Assembly: GCF_003148665.1 (NCBI RefSeq)
Contig: NZ_QGGQ01000002.1
Location: 496,001 to 560,000, forward strand
DNA from: Maribacter polysiphoniae
GTDB taxonomy: Bacteria; Bacteroidota; Bacteroidia; Flavobacteriales; Flavobacteriaceae
Reading direction: 5' to 3'
Length of the DNA stretch: 64,000 nt
The translations under genes and the position numbers were made by a program. Every line of letters starts with the position of its first letter. Positions within the stretch are counted from its first letter, which is position 1. Shown piece by piece: positions 61,927 through 64,000 of this stretch. Under the pieces are notes generated by a model, which made no database searches, was not told the DNA's origin, and worked only from the letters and a program-made list of their open reading frames with translations.

Positions 61927-63165
61927 TCATTCAAATTTAATGGCCTTGACAGGACTTATTCTTGTTATGATATATGAAGGCACCAACAGCATCAACAAAC
62001 ATAAAAGCAACACACCGATATTGAGCAATACCACAGTGAACACATCAATATGTACGGGTATATACTCCATATAATATTCTTGGGGATTAGGGAATTTCAG
62101 CAACCGGTATTTCCCTTGTATCCATATAAAACCCAATCCCAACACATTGCCCCAAAACAGTCCAATGGCAATCAAATAGGCCGCATTGTAAAGGAAGATC
62201 TTACGTATACTCCAATTCACGGTACCCAAAGCCTTTAAAATCCCGATCATTTGGGTGCGTTCCAAAATCAATACCAAAAGGGCCGTAATCATATTTATGC
62301 CCCCAACGATAATCATTATCCCAATAATCAAGGCAATGTTGAAGTCGAACAACCCGATCCATTCGAAGATCTTGTAGTACTTATCGGTTATCGTCTGTGT
62401 ATCCAAGGTGGATAATATCTGCCCATAAATCTCTCGATTCTTTTGCTCCAAATCATCAAAACCATTCAAAAACACCTCGAAGTTGCCTACTTGGTTGGCA
62501 TCCCATTTGTTCATTCGTTGAATATGGCGAATATCGACAAATACATACATACCATCAATTTCCTCAAAACCACTATCGTAAATACCCACTACCTGAAAAC
62601 GTCTTTGGTTCGGCTTTAACGGATCTTCCTCTTTGGGAAAAAAAGCCGAAAAGGTATCACCAACCTTCAATTTTAGCCGATTGGCCATTAATCGTGATAA
62701 TAAAACCTCCGTATTCAATTCCCCTGAATAATCGGGCAATGTACCCTCGACCAAGTATTCCCTAAGAACCTCCCAGTCGTAATCCGCCCCCACCCCTTTG
62801 GCGATAAAGCCTTCAAAAGTATCCTCGGTACGGATTATCCCCCCTTTGGTCGCAACGGCCTGTATGTGTTCAATACCGTCTACCGTAGTAAACTTGGGGT
62901 AAAAATCCTGCTCTTTCGAAACGGGGACCACGGATACATCCGATGTATTGTTATCATAATTATATATCTGGATATGCCCGTTGAAGGCAGCGACTTTTTC
63001 ACGTATTTTGTGTTTAAGTCCGACCCCCGTGGCAATAGCGATCAGCATCATAAATACACTAATGGCAATAGCAGCGATCGCTATTTTTATTATTGGTGCA
63101 GATATGCTAATTTTATGCTCCTTTCCCTTAATGAGTCGTTTGGCTATAAAATATTCTAAATTCAA
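61927..63165 (-). CDS. LolC/LolE-type ABC transporter permease
   Basis: This 412-aa permease has four membrane helices (about 27-50, 280-305, 325-350, 375-400) and a large periplasmic MacB-type domain between the first two. MNLEYFIAKRLIKGKEHKIS is the usual family N-terminus, so the start is TTG at 63165; an in-frame stop lies five codons upstream and no ATG fits. Family members extract lipoproteins from the inner membrane for transport to the outer one. The next gene on the plus strand starts 4 bases away. The ATPase partner is not here. Confidence 0.85.
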   Translation of the reverse strand: MNLEYFIAKRLIKGKEHKISISAPIIKIAIAAIAISVFMMLIAIATGVGLKHKIREKVAAFNGHIQIYNYDNNTSDVSVVPVSKEQDFYPKFTTVDGIEHIQAVATKGGIIRTEDTFEGFIAKGVGADYDWEVLREYLVEGTLPDYSGELNTEVLLSRLMANRLKLKVGDTFSAFFPKEEDPLKPNQRRFQVVGIYDSGFEEIDGMYVFVDIRHIQRMNKWDANQVGNFEVFLNGFDDLEQKNREIYGQILSTLDTQTITDKYYKIFEWIGLFDFNIALIIGIMIIVGGINMITALLVLILERTQMIGILKALGTVNWSIRKIFLYNAAYLIAIGLFWGNVLGLGFIWIQGKYRLLKFPNPQEYYMEYIPVHIDVFTVVLLNIGVLLLCLLMLLVPSYIITRISPVKAIKFE

Positions 63166-63168
63166 ATT

Positions 63169-64000
63169 ATGGCATTTTTATCCAGTTTCAAAAGTACAGT
63201 TTTCTTGTGGTTTTTAATTGTGTCATCCTGTGGAAACACTGAAAAACAACCTAAAAACAATACGGTATCGCAAAACAATCCTATCGAAACGCCCCAAAAT
63301 AAGCCGATTATTGTTGGTGCCAACAGCATTGATGAATACATAGGCATGTTACAAGGGAAGAAAGTAGGGGTGGTCGCAAACCTAACCAGTGTGATTTTCA
63401 AAAAAAATGGACACACCCATATCGTCGATTCCTTATTGGCCTTGGACATCGATATCAAGAAAGTATTTGCTCCTGAACACGGATTTCGCGGACAGGCCGA
63501 TGCAGGGGAAAAGGTAAAGGATGGATTGGACACGAAAACGGGATTACCCCTAATTTCACTCTATGGAAAAAATCGCAAACCTTCTTCAGCATTGCTTAAG
63601 GATGTCGATGTTGTCCTCTTCGATATCCAGGATGTCGGTGTTCGCTTTTATACCTACATCGCTACGTTACAATTGGTCATGGAAGCCTGCGCAGAGAACA
63701 ACATTCCTGTTCTGGTCTTAGACCGACCCAATCCGAACGCCCATTATGTTGACGGCCCAACCATGGAAAAAGAACATACCGGTTTTTTAGGCATGACCAC
63801 CATTCCATTGGTCTATGGAATGACCATAGGGGAATATGCCAAAATGATCAATGAAGAAGGTTGGTTAGCAGATAACGCCAAGGCAGACCTGACCATCATT
63901 CCTTTAAAAAACTACAGTCACGATTTGGAATACAGCCTTCCTATCCGACCTTCCCCCAACCTGCCCAACGATACGGCCATCAACCTTTACCCCAGTCTTG
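63169..64000 (+). CDS. Lipoprotein DUF1343, exo-N-acetylmuramidase NamZ-like, partial
   Basis: The frame is open from the ATG at 63169 to the window end (277 codons). The signal peptide ends in lipobox IVSSC (Cys21). DUF1343 hallmarks: VGVVANLTSV, FAPEHGFRGQADAGE, LFDIQDVGVRFYTYIATL, VLDRPNPNAHYVDG, LVYGMTIGEYAKM and IRPSPNLPND. It is a lipid-anchored paralog of the cytoplasmic member at 5664-6851, suggesting a periplasmic step in cell-wall turnover. The start is only 4 bases from the divergent permease start. Confidence 0.88.
   Translation, partial: MAFLSSFKSTVFLWFLIVSSCGNTEKQPKNNTVSQNNPIETPQNKPIIVGANSIDEYIGMLQGKKVGVVANLTSVIFKKNGHTHIVDSLLALDIDIKKVFAPEHGFRGQADAGEKVKDGLDTKTGLPLISLYGKNRKPSSALLKDVDVVLFDIQDVGVRFYTYIATLQLVMEACAENNIPVLVLDRPNPNAHYVDGPTMEKEHTGFLGMTTIPLVYGMTIGEYAKMINEEGWLADNAKADLTIIPLKNYSHDLEYSLPIRPSPNLPNDTAINLYPSL

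Overview
The window looks like a chromosomal segment of a marine Flavobacteriaceae-type bacterium (Bacteroidota). Pointers are several matches to the Bacteroidota promoter element TAnnTTTG, a one-piece tmRNA with the tag GENNYALAA, many lipoproteins with a short Cys lipobox, TPR and DUF3857 proteins, an NtrX-free NarL-type two-component set, and polysaccharide-related secreted enzymes (a sulfatase and a GH29 fucosidase). No rRNA, tRNA, CRISPR array, integrase or transposase was found.

Layout. 0-5 kb: an outer-membrane protein (cut by the window edge) and a 1007-aa TPR protein in one minus-strand operon, then an FtsE-like ATPase. 5.6-9.2 kb: a cytoplasmic DUF1343/NamZ-like protein and a pair made of an SH3b + ComEC-type metallo-beta-lactamase protein and a small membrane protein. 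9.2-22.9 kb: the most unusual block. A tight five-gene minus-strand operon (PLP enzyme, DUF1611/DgcN-like, PP-loop ATPase, creatininase family, dipeptide-epimerase family) faces a plus-strand pair (exported class A beta-lactamase-fold hydrolase, nucleotide-transporter-like protein with HEAT repeats). A second minus-strand pair converges on it (another beta-lactamase-fold protein and an exported PEP-synthase-like dikinase). 23-34.4 kb: mostly housekeeping and secreted genes (polyphosphate glucokinase, TypA/BipA, KdsA, sulfatase, DUF3857 protein, a saccharopine/alanine-dehydrogenase-like enzyme) plus the 3' remnant of a second sulfatase.

34.4-35.9 kb is non-coding: a long palindrome, an array of about 25-bp hairpin repeats, the tmRNA gene ssrA, and three tandem copies of the ssrA 3' end with its terminator. 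Beyond it lies an A+T-rich stretch (about 35.8-41.1 kb) of lipoproteins and surface proteins that looks like a decayed island. 41-49.4 kb: a beta-helix lipoprotein, a three-gene two-component cluster and two secreted phosphatases. 49.8-53.5 kb: the fucosidase and a DnaQ/GIY-YIG nuclease.

53.5-57.7 kb is a sulfur operon: SulP transporter, persulfide-dioxygenase/rhodanese fusion, and up to five very small membrane proteins. 57.9-64 kb: a 604-aa TIM-barrel-like protein, an acetyltransferase, a DinB-like protein, an aldose-epimerase-like protein, a LolC/E-type permease and a second, lipoprotein DUF1343/NamZ-like gene cut by the window end.

A recurring theme is cell-wall and D-amino-acid chemistry: two NamZ-like proteins, an L-Ala-D/L-Glu epimerase relative, a D-Glu N-acetyltransferase relative and two penicillin-binding-fold hydrolases. 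How the 9-23 kb block works as a pathway is inference; the gene order and motifs are read directly.
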